A stretch of 64,000 nucleotides of DNA from an uncultured Acetatifactor sp. (lineage in GTDB: Bacteria; Bacillota; Clostridia; Lachnospirales; Lachnospiraceae), in assembly GCA_947586055.1 (NCBI GenBank), contig CANPXL010000002.1, forward strand, positions 62,001-126,000, written 5' to 3'. Numbering within the stretch: the first letter of the stretch is position 1; every line of letters starts with the position of its first letter. Positions 36,224-45,078 of the stretch are shown in pieces. Below the pieces are notes generated by a model. It was not told the origin of the DNA and did no database searches. It was given only the letters and a program-made list of their open reading frames with translations. The position numbers and the translations under genes were made by a program.

Positions 36224-37327
36224 TTATTGCTGTTGCTTCTTTTTCTGAGCCTGATTGAGGGCCTCGAATTTTTTCTTAACCTTTCGGAAGCACTCCAGAA
36301 GCTTTGGCGAGAACACGCCGCACTCTCCGGATACGATCATGTGGAACGCCTCGTCCTCGGAATATGCGCTCTTGTAAACGCGCTCGCTGACCAGAGCGTC
36401 GTAAGCGTCCGCAAGTCCTACCAGCTGGGCGGAGATCGGAATAGCGTCGCCTGCAAGTCCGTCCGGGTAGCCCTTGCCGTCATACCGCTCATGATGGTGT
36501 CTGCAGATCTCGTAGCTGACCTTGCTGTAGGTTTCGTCCCAGACGTCCGTCACATTGTTCAGCACCTCACATCCCCTGGTGGTGTGGGATTTCATATATT
36601 CGTACTCGTCCTTGGTAAGTCTTGCCGGCTTTAACAGGATACTGTCGGGAATCGCGATCTTTCCCACGTCGTGAAGCGCGCTGGCAGACACGATGACCTC
36701 GATCTTATCCTGTGTCAGTCCATATTCGGGATAGTCTTCCATCATCTGCTCCGCCAGGATCCTGGTAAAGTTCTTTACCCGTTTTACATGCTCCCCGCTC
36801 TCCAGATTCCGGCACTCTACCACGGTGCCGAGAATGTCTATGATCTTGGTATTGCTCTCCTTGAGCTTTTCCGCCTGCATCACAAGCAGCTTATACTGCT
36901 TTTTCAGCGTCTCCGTCTGCTTTTCGACCTTCTGCTCCAGCTGATTCTTGTAACTGAAGAGGTCAACGATATTCTTTACCCGGTTCCGGATGATGGCGTT
37001 GTCAAAAGGCTTCTTGATAAAGTCGGAAACTCCCATCTCAAAGCATTTGCTCTCCACGCCGGCCTTGGATTCCGCCGTAATGACCAGCACGGGGATGTTT
37101 TTCAGCCACGCCTGCTTGCGCATTACCTCAAGCACCGCGAACCCGTCTACCTCCGGCATGATGAGATCCAGAAGGACCACCGCGATCTCATCCTGATGCT
37201 GCTGGATCATGGAGATTGCCTTTCTTCCGCCGTCCGCTTCCAGAATCGGATAATCCTTCTCCAAAATCGCCGTAAGGATCTCACGGTTCATTTCCTGATC
37301 GTCCACTATCAATACTTTACTGCGCAT
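36224..37327 (-). CDS. Receiver-HD-GYP protein (c-di-GMP phosphodiesterase type)
   Basis: This 367-residue response regulator has an N-terminal receiver with the phospho-acceptor Asp54 (VVLLDLIMPEVDG), a coiled-coil linker (residues about 125-160) and an HD-GYP domain with HDVGKIAIPDSIL and HHERYDGKGYPDGLAGDAIPI, metal-binding residues present. HD-GYP enzymes hydrolyse cyclic di-GMP, so phosphorylation may alter the c-di-GMP level and thereby motility or surface behaviour. No histidine kinase is adjacent; the Hpt protein at 39900 is the nearest phosphorelay partner. It is the last gene of the hpt-fapA series, 22 bases after it. Confidence 0.93.
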   Translation of the reverse strand: MRSKVLIVDDQEMNREILTAILEKDYPILEADGGRKAISMIQQHQDEIAVVLLDLIMPEVDGFAVLEVMRKQAWLKNIPVLVITAESKAGVESKCFEMGVSDFIKKPFDNAIIRNRVKNIVDLFSYKNQLEQKVEKQTETLKKQYKLLVMQAEKLKESNTKIIDILGTVVECRNLESGEHVKRVKNFTRILAEQMMEDYPEYGLTQDKIEVIVSASALHDVGKIAIPDSILLKPARLTKDEYEYMKSHTTRGCEVLNNVTDVWDETYSKVSYEICRHHHERYDGKGYPDGLAGDAIPISAQLVGLADAYDALVSERVYKSAYSEDEAFHMIVSGECGVFSPKLLECFRKVKKKFEALNQAQKKKQQQ

Positions 37328-37349
37328 ACCTTGTTCCTCCGCGGCCTTT

Positions 37350-39524
37350 TTAATTTCTGTAAACGGCCACTCTTCCCTCTACTCTCTTCAGCCTGACATT
37401 GTGTGCCTGTTTCGCTTCCCAGTGCTTGCCGTTGATCTCAAACACCGTTCCTTCGTACAGGGTATCGTGTATCACCGCCTGCGCGCTGCGCACGGCCTTG
37501 ACCTCGTTTTCCATTTCCGCCTGATACCTCATCAGCGTATCCACTTCTTTTTCCTTCGTAAAGATGGCGCTTTCTATCTTGAGGTACATATCCATGGTGT
37601 TGCGAACCTCCGGCGGATACTTCACGTGGAAATCCGCATAAGCGTTTCTGAGGATCTCAAGCTGCTTGCTCGCCTCCGCGATCTTTTTCCGGGTTTCCTC
37701 CTGCTGATTTGAGAACTCGTCGTTTACGCCGAGCCGGATCAGTGTGGCGATCCCGGCCCTGTTCCCGGCGAAGCTCACCTCGACGGAAACCTTCGCGTAA
37801 GCCGTTCCTCCCGCCAGCTGGCCGTTCTTTCCGGCAATCACGATCCGGTTTTCCGAGTGCAGATCACAGTTGAGACAGTATCCCGCATGGATCTCGTTTC
37901 CCGCATAGACGCGGCAGGCTTCAAAAAACTTGCCGGTCACGGAGTCGGCGGCCCTGATATAGCCCACGGCGTTGCCGTTTACACCCTGTTTGATAAAAAC
38001 GCTGCCCCCCGTACTCTCGATGGTGGCGGACTCCACGTAACCGTTGACCACCACGTCGCCCGTGGCCTGAATGACCGCGCCCACGCCGACGTTGCCGGAT
38101 ACATACACGCTTCCGTTAAAGACCACATTGCCCGTGGCAAGACTGACTTCCTCCATGGACAGCGTATTGTCGATGTCGATCCGGTTGCCGTTAAGAAGGA
38201 TCCGGCCGTCCAGATTCGCAAGATAGGTGTGCTTATCTTCCGTCAGAGAGAATCCTCTGCCCACCAGCACGCTTCTCTCGCGGCCCTTTCGCGGCGGCAG
38301 CTCCCTTCCCGTGACCGTGTAACCCCCGGAACCCATCGCCGCGTCATGATACACGGCAATGCGCTGACCCGCCTTTACAAATTCATACCACTGTATCTCC
38401 GAAAAATCCACGGAACCGTCCGGCAGCAGCTTGGGCTGTCTGTCAAGCTCCGTCTTGAAGAAAAATTCATACCAGCCGTCGGGGCCGTCCGTGGCGGCTT
38501 TCCCCCTGGCCACAAGAATCGTCTTATCCTTAAATCTCCCCCGCAGGAGCTTATTGATCTCCGGTTCCTGAATACCCCGTCTCACGCCGCTGGACCCCAG
38601 CGCTCTCATGATCTGGGCTTTCGTCAGGCGGCTGCTGTCGGTGACATAGATAAACGCTTCCATCTCATCGCTGCTGACTGTGACGGAGATGTCCTGAAAG
38701 GCTTCAAAATGTGCTTCATCTTCCGGGAAGACAGCCACGCCGTTTTCCTGAAGCGCGAGCCGCTTTCTGCGCATCTCCGAAGCGGTATACATCAGCGTGT
38801 AGTACGTGCTGATGTCTATTCCGTTTTCCAGGCCGAGGCGGATCTCCTGCATCTGCTGCCAGTCGTAAAGCGGATTTGCGTAATAAGATACGTCGATGCG
38901 GTTTTCCATGCCAAGCCGGATCTCCCGCATCTGCTGCCAGCCAAATTCCACCTTTGCGTAACAGGATACATCCAGTCCCTTTTCCAGCCCCTCGCAGATC
39001 TCATGAATGGAAACGCCCCGGAACTCTTTATGGAGATAGGGCACGATGTTCAGGTGTTTTTCCAGCGCGATACGGATCTGTTCCAGCTGCTCCGCGTTAT
39101 AGCCCTGCTGGATATATTCCACAATATAGATCTTGGACATCAGAGCTTTTCTCAGTTCCCTGAGAATGCCGGCGTCCATTTTTATATACTTGGACAGATC
39201 AATGCCGCTTTTCAGGCCAAGACGGATCTGGCGCATCCGGTCATAAGAAACAGACGGGTTGGCATATATGTTTACGTCCACCCCATCCTGAAGCCCGAGC
39301 CGGATCTCCTCCATCTGAAACCAGTCATACTCCCCGGACGCGTAAACTTCTACCGGGAGCTTTTCCAGCATCCCCAGACGGATCTGACGCATCTGGATCG
39401 CATAAAACTCCTTTTTCGCATACACGGAAGTATCCAGTCCCATCTCGAGACCTTCCCGTATTTCGTTGACCTGGTCCATGGTAAAACCGGAACCCAGATA
39501 AAAATCCTGCTCTTCCTTCGTCAT
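37350..39524 (-). CDS. FapA-domain protein with about ten N-terminal 26-residue repeats
   Basis: The 724-residue cytoplasmic protein has two parts. Residues 10-265 hold about ten repeats of about 26 residues, with a consensus near Y(D/N)WQQMREIRLGLENGIDVS(x)YA, best seen in units 2-4 and 8-9. The rest is a FapA (DUF342) protein: its beta-solenoid around residues 440-580 carries short GNV/GSV repeats (VVFNGSVYVSGNVGVG) and a coiled-coil end (residues 620-670). FapA proteins have been linked to biofilm/cell-surface control, but the biochemical role is unknown. It is sandwiched between Hpt and HD-GYP genes on one transcript, suggesting a scaffold or output for a phosphorelay. Gene spacing is 22 bases each side. 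Confidence 0.85.
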   Translation of the reverse strand: MTKEEQDFYLGSGFTMDQVNEIREGLEMGLDTSVYAKKEFYAIQMRQIRLGMLEKLPVEVYASGEYDWFQMEEIRLGLQDGVDVNIYANPSVSYDRMRQIRLGLKSGIDLSKYIKMDAGILRELRKALMSKIYIVEYIQQGYNAEQLEQIRIALEKHLNIVPYLHKEFRGVSIHEICEGLEKGLDVSCYAKVEFGWQQMREIRLGMENRIDVSYYANPLYDWQQMQEIRLGLENGIDISTYYTLMYTASEMRRKRLALQENGVAVFPEDEAHFEAFQDISVTVSSDEMEAFIYVTDSSRLTKAQIMRALGSSGVRRGIQEPEINKLLRGRFKDKTILVARGKAATDGPDGWYEFFFKTELDRQPKLLPDGSVDFSEIQWYEFVKAGQRIAVYHDAAMGSGGYTVTGRELPPRKGRERSVLVGRGFSLTEDKHTYLANLDGRILLNGNRIDIDNTLSMEEVSLATGNVVFNGSVYVSGNVGVGAVIQATGDVVVNGYVESATIESTGGSVFIKQGVNGNAVGYIRAADSVTGKFFEACRVYAGNEIHAGYCLNCDLHSENRIVIAGKNGQLAGGTAYAKVSVEVSFAGNRAGIATLIRLGVNDEFSNQQEETRKKIAEASKQLEILRNAYADFHVKYPPEVRNTMDMYLKIESAIFTKEKEVDTLMRYQAEMENEVKAVRSAQAVIHDTLYEGTVFEINGKHWEAKQAHNVRLKRVEGRVAVYRN

Positions 39525-39546
39525 GCTTCCTCTTTAAACCGAAATA

Positions 39547-39900
39547 TCATCCATTCTGCAGTTCCGAGAGCGCGGCCACCGTGCGCTCATACTCTTCCTT
39601 TACTTTTTCCAGAAGCATCTCATTCTCCGGCTTTTCTCCGCCTCTGAGCGCCTCCGTTATCTCGTCGCTGACTTTGTGCAGTCTGGTAAAGCCAAGGTTC
39701 AGGCTCACGCCCTTTAAGGTATGGGCTGCCCGGAAAGCCTCGTTGTAATTTCCTATGCTCATGGCTTCCTCCAGATGGGCAAAGCTGTCGTCCGCCAGAA
39801 ACTTCAGCGCAAATTTTTCAACCAGCTTCTCGCTGCACAGACGGCCCAGCGTTCCCTCGTAATCCCCCTGCAGTTTTTCATAACATTCCTGTAATGTCAT
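39547..39900 (-). CDS. Histidine-containing phosphotransfer (Hpt) protein
   Basis: This 117-residue Hpt domain protein has the phospho-histidine in FRAAHTLKGVSLNLGF (His60) within a four-helix bundle. It has no kinase domain, so it would relay phosphate between a hybrid kinase and the receiver-HD-GYP protein two genes downstream. A GAGG lies 4 bases before the ATG at 39900; the frame extends further to 39939 without similarity. Confidence 0.88.
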   Translation of the reverse strand: MTLQECYEKLQGDYEGTLGRLCSEKLVEKFALKFLADDSFAHLEEAMSIGNYNEAFRAAHTLKGVSLNLGFTRLHKVSDEITEALRGGEKPENEMLLEKVKEEYERTVAALSELQNG

Positions 39901-39959
39901 ATATCCTCCCCGGCAAAGCCGAAAACTTTGTCTCAGCATTGAAGTGTAATACCGAATTT

Positions 39960-39989
39960 ATTATAGTATATACCGACTCTTCATGACAA
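39960..39989 (-). promoter_or_regulatory. Promoter for hpt-fapA-HD-GYP
   Basis: TTGTCA (39989-39984), an 18-base spacer and a perfect TATAAT (39965-39960) on the minus strand, 59 bases before the hpt ATG. Confidence 0.65.
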
Positions 39990-40024
39990 GTATTTTATCA
40001 CAATCCCCCTTCTTTTACAACTGA

Positions 40025-40519
40025 TCATTCTTTCCAGTCCAGCCTGTGGAGCCGTCCTTCCCGCGTAAGCCCGCGGAATCCGTTCTGACGCAGCGCCTCG
40101 TACAGCACAATGGCCACGGCGTTGGAAAGGTTCAGGGAACGGATCGTCTCAAGCATCGGGATGCGGATACAGCTTTCCTCATGTTCCACCAGAATCTCTT
40201 CGGGAATCCCCGCGCTCTCCCGGCCGAACATGATAAAATCATCAGGCCCGTACGAGACCTCCGTATAACACCGCTTCGCCTTTGTCGTCGCCATCCATAT
40301 CCTGGCGCCGGGGTGACGTTTGACAAACTCCCCGAAATTCATGTATCTGTTTACGTCCAGCAGCGGCCAGTAATCCATGCCCGCCCGTTTCAGGGATTTT
40401 TCGTCCAGCCGAAAGCCCAGCGGTTCTATCAGGTGCAGCCCCGTGCCTGTGGCCACGCAGGTGCGCCCGATGTTTCCCGTATTTCCCGGTATCTCCGGCT
40501 GGTGCAGGACCACATTCAC
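40025..40519 (-). CDS. trmL: tRNA (cytidine(34)-2'-O)-methyltransferase TrmL
   Basis: TrmL 2'-O-methylates the wobble base of tRNA-Leu isoacceptors using SAM. The 164-residue protein is a SPOUT enzyme with EIPGNTGNIGRTC (residues 9-21), FGRESAGIPEEIL and the knotted SAM site IPMLETIRSLNLSNAVAIVLYEALRQ. It overlaps the upstream aminotransferase stop by 4 bases (40516-40519), so it is likely co-translated. Confidence 0.93.
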   Translation of the reverse strand: MNVVLHQPEIPGNTGNIGRTCVATGTGLHLIEPLGFRLDEKSLKRAGMDYWPLLDVNRYMNFGEFVKRHPGARIWMATTKAKRCYTEVSYGPDDFIMFGRESAGIPEEILVEHEESCIRIPMLETIRSLNLSNAVAIVLYEALRQNGFRGLTREGRLHRLDWKE

Positions 40520-41694
40520 CTTTTCTCCTCCCGGAGTTTTTTCACAAACCGCTCCAGCCTGCCGATGGCGATCTTCAAATCTTCCAGCGAATAGGCGTAG
40601 GAAATTCTCAAAAACCCTTCTCCGCTGTCCCCAAATGCTGTCCCGGGAACCACGGCGACCTTCTCTTCCTCCAGAAATCTTGTGGCAAACTCGTCGCTGG
40701 TCATGCCGAACTGTCTGATACAGGGGAACACATAAAAGGCGCCGAAAGGCTCAAAGCATTCCAGGCCCATCTCCCGAAAGGCGTTCAGAAGATACCTTCT
40801 TCTCTGATTATACGCCGTGCGCATCTGGGCAATGTCATCGTCGCCGTTTCGCAGCGCTTCCACGGCGGCGTACTGGCTGGTGGTCGGGGCGCACATAATG
40901 GCGAACTGATGGATCTTCGTCATCTGCCGGATGATTTCCACAGGGCCGCAGGCGTAGCCCAGTCTCCACCCGGTCATGGCGTACGCCTTGGAAAAGCCGT
41001 TGATAAGGATCGTGCGCTCCTTCATGCCCGGCAGACTCGCGACGGAGACATGCTCCCCCCGGTAAGTAAGCTCGCCGTAGATCTCATCAGACATGACAAT
41101 GATGTCATGTTTCAACACCACCTCCGCCACGGCTTCCAGATCCTTCCGCTCCATGATGGCGCCGGTAGGATTGTTTGGGAAGGGCAGGATCAGCACCTTC
41201 GTCTTCTCCGTGATGGCTTCCTCCAGTTCCCGTGCCGTCAGGCGGAACTCGTTTTCCTCTTTCAGGTTGATAATCACCGGCTTCGCCCCCGCAAGAACGG
41301 CGCAGGGCTCGTAGGAAACATAACTGGGCTGGGGGATCAGGACTTCGTCGCCCGGATTGACCAGCGCTCTCAGGCCAATATCGATCGCCTCGGAACCGCC
41401 CACCGTGATCAGCACTTCATGGGCGGGATCGTAGGAAATTCCCTGCTTCCTGTACAGATAATTGCAGATCTCCTTCCTCAGATCCATCAGGCCGGAATTT
41501 GACGTGTAAAAAGTTCTGCCCCGTTCCAGAGAGTAAATGCCCTCGTCCCTGATATGCCAGGGCGTATCAAAATCAGGCTCTCCCACGCCCAGCGAAACTA
41601 CCTCCGGGTCGTTCATCTCGCTGACAATATCAAAAAATTTCCGGATACCGGAAGGCTTTATGTTTACCACAACGTCCGACAGCAGATTCTTCAT
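40516..41694 (-). CDS. Class I/II aminotransferase (aspartate/aromatic-type)
   Basis: The 392-residue PLP aminotransferase has the PLP lysine in NGFSKAYAMTGWRLGY, the LPFPNNPTGAIM motif, and the C-terminal arginine region FLRISYAYS. It belongs to the AspC/PatA group that handles aspartate, aromatic amino acids or N-succinyl-LL-DAP; the substrate cannot be fixed. It overlaps the Lrp-type regulator stop upstream by 4 bases and trmL downstream by 4 bases. The Lrp-like regulator probably controls it. Confidence 0.92.
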   Translation of the reverse strand: MKNLLSDVVVNIKPSGIRKFFDIVSEMNDPEVVSLGVGEPDFDTPWHIRDEGIYSLERGRTFYTSNSGLMDLRKEICNYLYRKQGISYDPAHEVLITVGGSEAIDIGLRALVNPGDEVLIPQPSYVSYEPCAVLAGAKPVIINLKEENEFRLTARELEEAITEKTKVLILPFPNNPTGAIMERKDLEAVAEVVLKHDIIVMSDEIYGELTYRGEHVSVASLPGMKERTILINGFSKAYAMTGWRLGYACGPVEIIRQMTKIHQFAIMCAPTTSQYAAVEALRNGDDDIAQMRTAYNQRRRYLLNAFREMGLECFEPFGAFYVFPCIRQFGMTSDEFATRFLEEEKVAVVPGTAFGDSGEGFLRISYAYSLEDLKIAIGRLERFVKKLREEKR

Positions 41695-42173
41695 GGTGTG
41701 ATCATCTCTCTTTCGTCTTCTTTTTTCTGCACGATCTCACAGCCGTGATCCTTGTATTTTTTCAGAATAAAGTGCGTCGCCGTGCTGAGAACCGCTTCCA
41801 GAGCGGAAAGCTTCTCCGACACAAAAGCGGAGACCTCCCTGAGCGTCTTTCCCTCCAGAATCACCATCAGGTCGAAGCCGCCGGAGATCAGATACACGCT
41901 GCGCACTTCCGGATACTTATAGATCCGCTCCGCCACACTGTCAAAGCCCTGGCCCCGCTGGGGCGTCACCCGGACCTCGATCAGCGCCGTCACCTTTTCG
42001 ATGGAGGTCTTTTCCCAGTTGATCAGCGTATGATACCCGCAGATGATTCCTTCCGCTTCCATCGCCGCGATCTCGTTCGCCACATCGATCTCCTCCGCGC
42101 CCAGAAGAACGGCAAGTTCTTTCAGGTCGATCCGGCTGTTTTTTTCCAGTACCGCCAGTATTTCTTCTCTCAT
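41691..42173 (-). CDS. Lrp/AsnC-family transcriptional regulator
   Basis: The 160-residue protein has a winged helix near the start (LEKNSRIDLKELAVLLGAEEIDVANEIAAME) and a C-terminal RAM-like ligand domain (TALIEVRVTPQRGQGFDSVAERIYKYPEVRSVYLISGGFDLMVILEG). Family members sense amino acids and control their metabolism. It is translationally coupled to the aminotransferase gene that follows, which is a typical arrangement for a local regulator. Confidence 0.92.
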   Translation of the reverse strand: MREEILAVLEKNSRIDLKELAVLLGAEEIDVANEIAAMEAEGIICGYHTLINWEKTSIEKVTALIEVRVTPQRGQGFDSVAERIYKYPEVRSVYLISGGFDLMVILEGKTLREVSAFVSEKLSALEAVLSTATHFILKKYKDHGCEIVQKKEDEREMITP

Positions 42174-42208
42174 ATTATTCTCGCTTTCTGCCGCCTGTGC
42201 GGCGCAAT

Positions 42209-43267
42209 TTATTTTTCTTCTCCCAAAATTCCTTCTCCGTCCAGAAACCGATACAGTTCATCCCGCGCCGGCCGGTTCATGCAGCTGACGTCCTCGCCGT
42301 TGAAAAGGAGTCTGTCTCTGCCCGCCGTCACCTTTCCCACCACAACCGCCGGGATCTGCCGCGCGTTCAGCGCTTCCGCCAGCTTCTCACCGTCCCGGGC
42401 CGTCATGACCAGACAGCCTTCGGAGGACAGCTGATACGGATTCACGCCGCAGCACTCGCACACTTCCACCGTCTCCTGACGGACAGGAAGCCGTTTCAAC
42501 TCTATGGACAGTCCGACGCCCGCCTGTTCCGCCAGCTCCCAGAGGGCGGCGAAAATACCTCCTTCCGAGACGTTATGCATGGCGCAGACGCCGGACTCCA
42601 TGGCGGCAGCGGCCTCCGGAAGCACGGAAGCGAACCGGTGAAATCCCGCCGCTTCCTCCACCAGATATTCCGGATACCGGGCCAGCAGCTTCTCCCGGCA
42701 CATCTTTGCGAGAATCGCCGTTCCTTCCAGTCCAATCCACTTGCTGACCACCACATCCTGTCCCGGCGCAGCCGCTGCGAAGGGGGAACCTGACGCCCTC
42801 TCCCTCCACGCCGGTCTGCCGAACCCGGTGATCACAGCCAGAGGCGCGGCGGTCTGGCGCATGACTCTGGTCTGTCCGCCCGCAATCTTCACGGACAACT
42901 CCCCGCAGGCTTTTGCCGCTTCCGCCATCAGGGCCTTCAGTTCCGGCTCTTCCAGCGTTTCCGGCAGGATCAGCGCGATCATGACGGCAGCGGGCTCCGC
43001 TCCGGACGCGGCAAGCCTGTTGACGCATTTCTGTATGAGCTGGGCCATCGTGTAACTGACCGTACGCTCCCCAAGCGAAAAACCCGCCCCAGCCCTCACC
43101 GCCAGCGCCCCTTCCTGCACGCAGGATATGACACATCCGTCAGCAAAGGAAAAAACGGCGCAGTCCCGCCCTATTCCTGCACCGTTGATCCCTTCTTTTC
43201 TCTCTGTCTGCAATTGTCTTAAAACGGAACGTTTCAGAACGTTCTCCGGCAATTTTCCAGTCTTCAT
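42209..43267 (-). CDS. AIR-synthase/HypE-like protein
   Basis: This 352-residue protein has the PurM/HypE/ThiL ATP-binding fold. The N-terminal half carries GRDCAVFSFADG and FSLGERTVSYTMAQL, a central VKIAGGQTRVM segment matches the GGET loop and the C-terminal half has HNVSEGGIFAALWELAE with GCLVMTA. True HypE ends in a cyanide-carrying PRIC-type cysteine motif, which is absent here, so this is a relative such as the AIR-synthase-related family. Its reaction is unknown. It lies 35 bases upstream of the Lrp-type gene. Confidence 0.78.
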   Translation of the reverse strand: MKTGKLPENVLKRSVLRQLQTERKEGINGAGIGRDCAVFSFADGCVISCVQEGALAVRAGAGFSLGERTVSYTMAQLIQKCVNRLAASGAEPAAVMIALILPETLEEPELKALMAEAAKACGELSVKIAGGQTRVMRQTAAPLAVITGFGRPAWRERASGSPFAAAAPGQDVVVSKWIGLEGTAILAKMCREKLLARYPEYLVEEAAGFHRFASVLPEAAAAMESGVCAMHNVSEGGIFAALWELAEQAGVGLSIELKRLPVRQETVEVCECCGVNPYQLSSEGCLVMTARDGEKLAEALNARQIPAVVVGKVTAGRDRLLFNGEDVSCMNRPARDELYRFLDGEGILGEEK

Positions 43268-43351
43268 TCCGGCGGTCCCTGTATTCTTTCATCCTGACGG
43301 TCCCGACGTACGGGCCGTTCCCTTTTCCGCGCCAAAATCGGCGGCGCCCTG

Positions 43352-44824
43352 TTACTGCGGCGGCGTTTCCGGCGCCGGGGGAGACGGCGGCACCAGCAGA
43401 GCGATCACATCCTTCACATGATCGATGCTTCCCGTCCCAATGGCCGCCATGATCTCCGCATAGGCCTGCGGATCGGCGGTGGCCGTTCCCACCGTGGCGC
43501 TTCTGGGCACCATCTTGTAGCTGCTGCTGTTGACCTGTGTCCGGCTGGTCTCCACGCCGTCCTGCGTCACAATCTTCCACAGTCTCGCCTTGTATCCGAT
43601 ATGGGCGCCCTCCGTTGTAATATAACCGATGGGATGCGTCGCGTCGGCGTAAATGGTATCGGAAGGAGGATTAATCACCTCCAGAACCTCGCTTTCATAA
43701 CGGACCTGATGACCGGGATCGCGGGTTTCCCTTCCGTAAATATTGAAGGTGATATGTTTGTCTTTCACATACCCTTCTATGTAAATAGGATCGTCCAGAT
43801 TGTTTACAAACTTAAAATCCTTTCCCGAGCTCTCCGCTATGGCGGCGTCCGCAGAAGGCTCCACATAGGAGACCACCATGGAATGGTTGTGGCGCTCCGT
43901 GACCTCCAGCTCCGCCTGCAGCACCGCGTTGTAGAGCGTGGTGGAAACCTGGCAGATACCGCCTCCCAGGCTGTCTACCACCTTGCCGTTTAAGTAAGAA
44001 CCCGCCATGTGGTAGCCGTTTTTCTCCGTAAACGGCGACACCGCGTCGTAGGTGGAAAACTCTTCTCCGGGATACAGAGTGACGCCGTTCACCAGCTTAC
44101 AGCCGTTTGTGACGTTCGCGCTTCTGGAGGCATTGGAAGAAGTGAAAGAGGTCGTGCAGGTTCCCAGGAGATCCTGTACCACAGCCAGCTCCTCCCGGCT
44201 TCCTCTGGGCTGGTCCACGATAACGTCAAGGGCGATGGAGCAGGACTGGTAATCCCATTCCTTCGTCAGATAATCGTTGATCCTGTCGATGGAAGTCTCC
44301 ACGTCCAGATGGTAGCCCACCTGACCGTCCACCACGCGGAACTGGCCGTCTTCCCGGATCAGGCTGGCGTCCCTCGCCTCCGTGTCATACTTTGCGCACT
44401 CGGTATTCAGTATATCGTTGACGGTCTGCAGATCCAGGGACAGCAGGATCGGATAAACCCTGTTCTCATGCTCCAGATCCTTTAACAGCTTGTATCGTTC
44501 GATCACATTGCCCCTGGTTCCAAGTTCCGCCGCCTCCGCGATCAGTTCGGGATTCGCCCAGGAAAGCCCCAGCTCCCCGGCCGTGACCGTCACCTGATTT
44601 CCCTCCGCCGCTTCCAGCGTGATCTGCGCCTGGCTGATCCGGCCGATGAATTCCTCCACCGTCGAACGGGCCTGCTCCTGCGTCATGCCGGAAAGGTTGA
44701 TCTCACCCGCATATATGCCGTTTTTGATGGTGCTCTCTTCTTCCGCCCGGACTTCGCCGCCAAACGTCAGAAGGCCAAAAAGAACCAGTACGGATGCGAT
44801 GCACCCTGCCATCCATTTTTTCAT
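43352..44824 (-). CDS. VanW-family protein, exported
   Basis: The 490-residue protein starts with a signal peptide (MKKWMAGCIASVLVLFGLLTFGGEVRAEE), then has a repeated peptidoglycan-binding-4 (PG_binding_4)-type region of about 220 residues (GEINLSGMTQEQARSTVEEFI, DLQTVNDILNTECAKYDTEA) and a VanW domain (LYPGEEFSTYDAVSPFTEKNGYHMAGSYLNGKVVDSLGGGICQVSTTLYNA). VanW proteins are near vancomycin genes in enterococci but are widespread in Clostridia without any resistance role, and the function is unknown; a place in wall or transpeptidase biology is likely. The C-terminus is proline-rich. GGGGA lies 6 bases before the ATG at 44824. Confidence 0.88.
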   Translation of the reverse strand: MKKWMAGCIASVLVLFGLLTFGGEVRAEEESTIKNGIYAGEINLSGMTQEQARSTVEEFIGRISQAQITLEAAEGNQVTVTAGELGLSWANPELIAEAAELGTRGNVIERYKLLKDLEHENRVYPILLSLDLQTVNDILNTECAKYDTEARDASLIREDGQFRVVDGQVGYHLDVETSIDRINDYLTKEWDYQSCSIALDVIVDQPRGSREELAVVQDLLGTCTTSFTSSNASRSANVTNGCKLVNGVTLYPGEEFSTYDAVSPFTEKNGYHMAGSYLNGKVVDSLGGGICQVSTTLYNAVLQAELEVTERHNHSMVVSYVEPSADAAIAESSGKDFKFVNNLDDPIYIEGYVKDKHITFNIYGRETRDPGHQVRYESEVLEVINPPSDTIYADATHPIGYITTEGAHIGYKARLWKIVTQDGVETSRTQVNSSSYKMVPRSATVGTATADPQAYAEIMAAIGTGSIDHVKDVIALLVPPSPPAPETPPQ

Positions 44825-44881
44825 AGCAATCCCCACACTTTTCCCGGCCATAATCCGGCCGCGCGTCATACATGACTTGAA

Positions 44882-44989
44882 CTAAAAGAAAAGATATGCT
44901 AAAGTGGTTATAATCATGGCGAATACAAGAATCGCGATGATCACCGCAGACAAAATCCTTTTGTTCTTGCTGTTGTTCATGTTAAACAT
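44882..44989 (-). CDS. Small single-pass membrane protein, 35 residues
   Basis: The protein is MFNMNNSKNKRILSAV... with one transmembrane helix (about residues 12-34) and an Asn/Lys-rich cytoplasmic start. GGAG lies 7 bases before the ATG at 44989; the longer frame to 45103 is not needed. A strong promoter (TTGCAA-17-TATAAT) lies upstream. Similar tiny proteins are common in Clostridia, often with a helix followed by no domain. I do not know its role. Confidence 0.6.
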   Translation of the reverse strand: MFNMNNSKNKRILSAVIIAILVFAMIITTLAYLFF

Positions 44990-45049
44990 AGGTAAACTCC
45001 TGACTGCCCTTTCAGGCTGTAAACAATGTCCGATATCCGGAATGGAGAT

Positions 45050-45078
45050 ATTATAAATGAATTTTGCCCTTATTGCAA
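45050..45078 (-). promoter_or_regulatory. Promoter for the small membrane protein gene
   Basis: TTGCAA (45078-45073), a 17-base spacer and a perfect TATAAT (45055-45050) on the minus strand, about 60 bases before the ATG. It overlaps the start of the divergent membrane-anchored gene at 45057. Confidence 0.6.

Noticed and set aside
44877..44912. TTGAAC and TATAAT on the plus strand inside the small membrane gene
   Set aside because: Spacing between the boxes does not fit, and no plus-strand gene starts close downstream.
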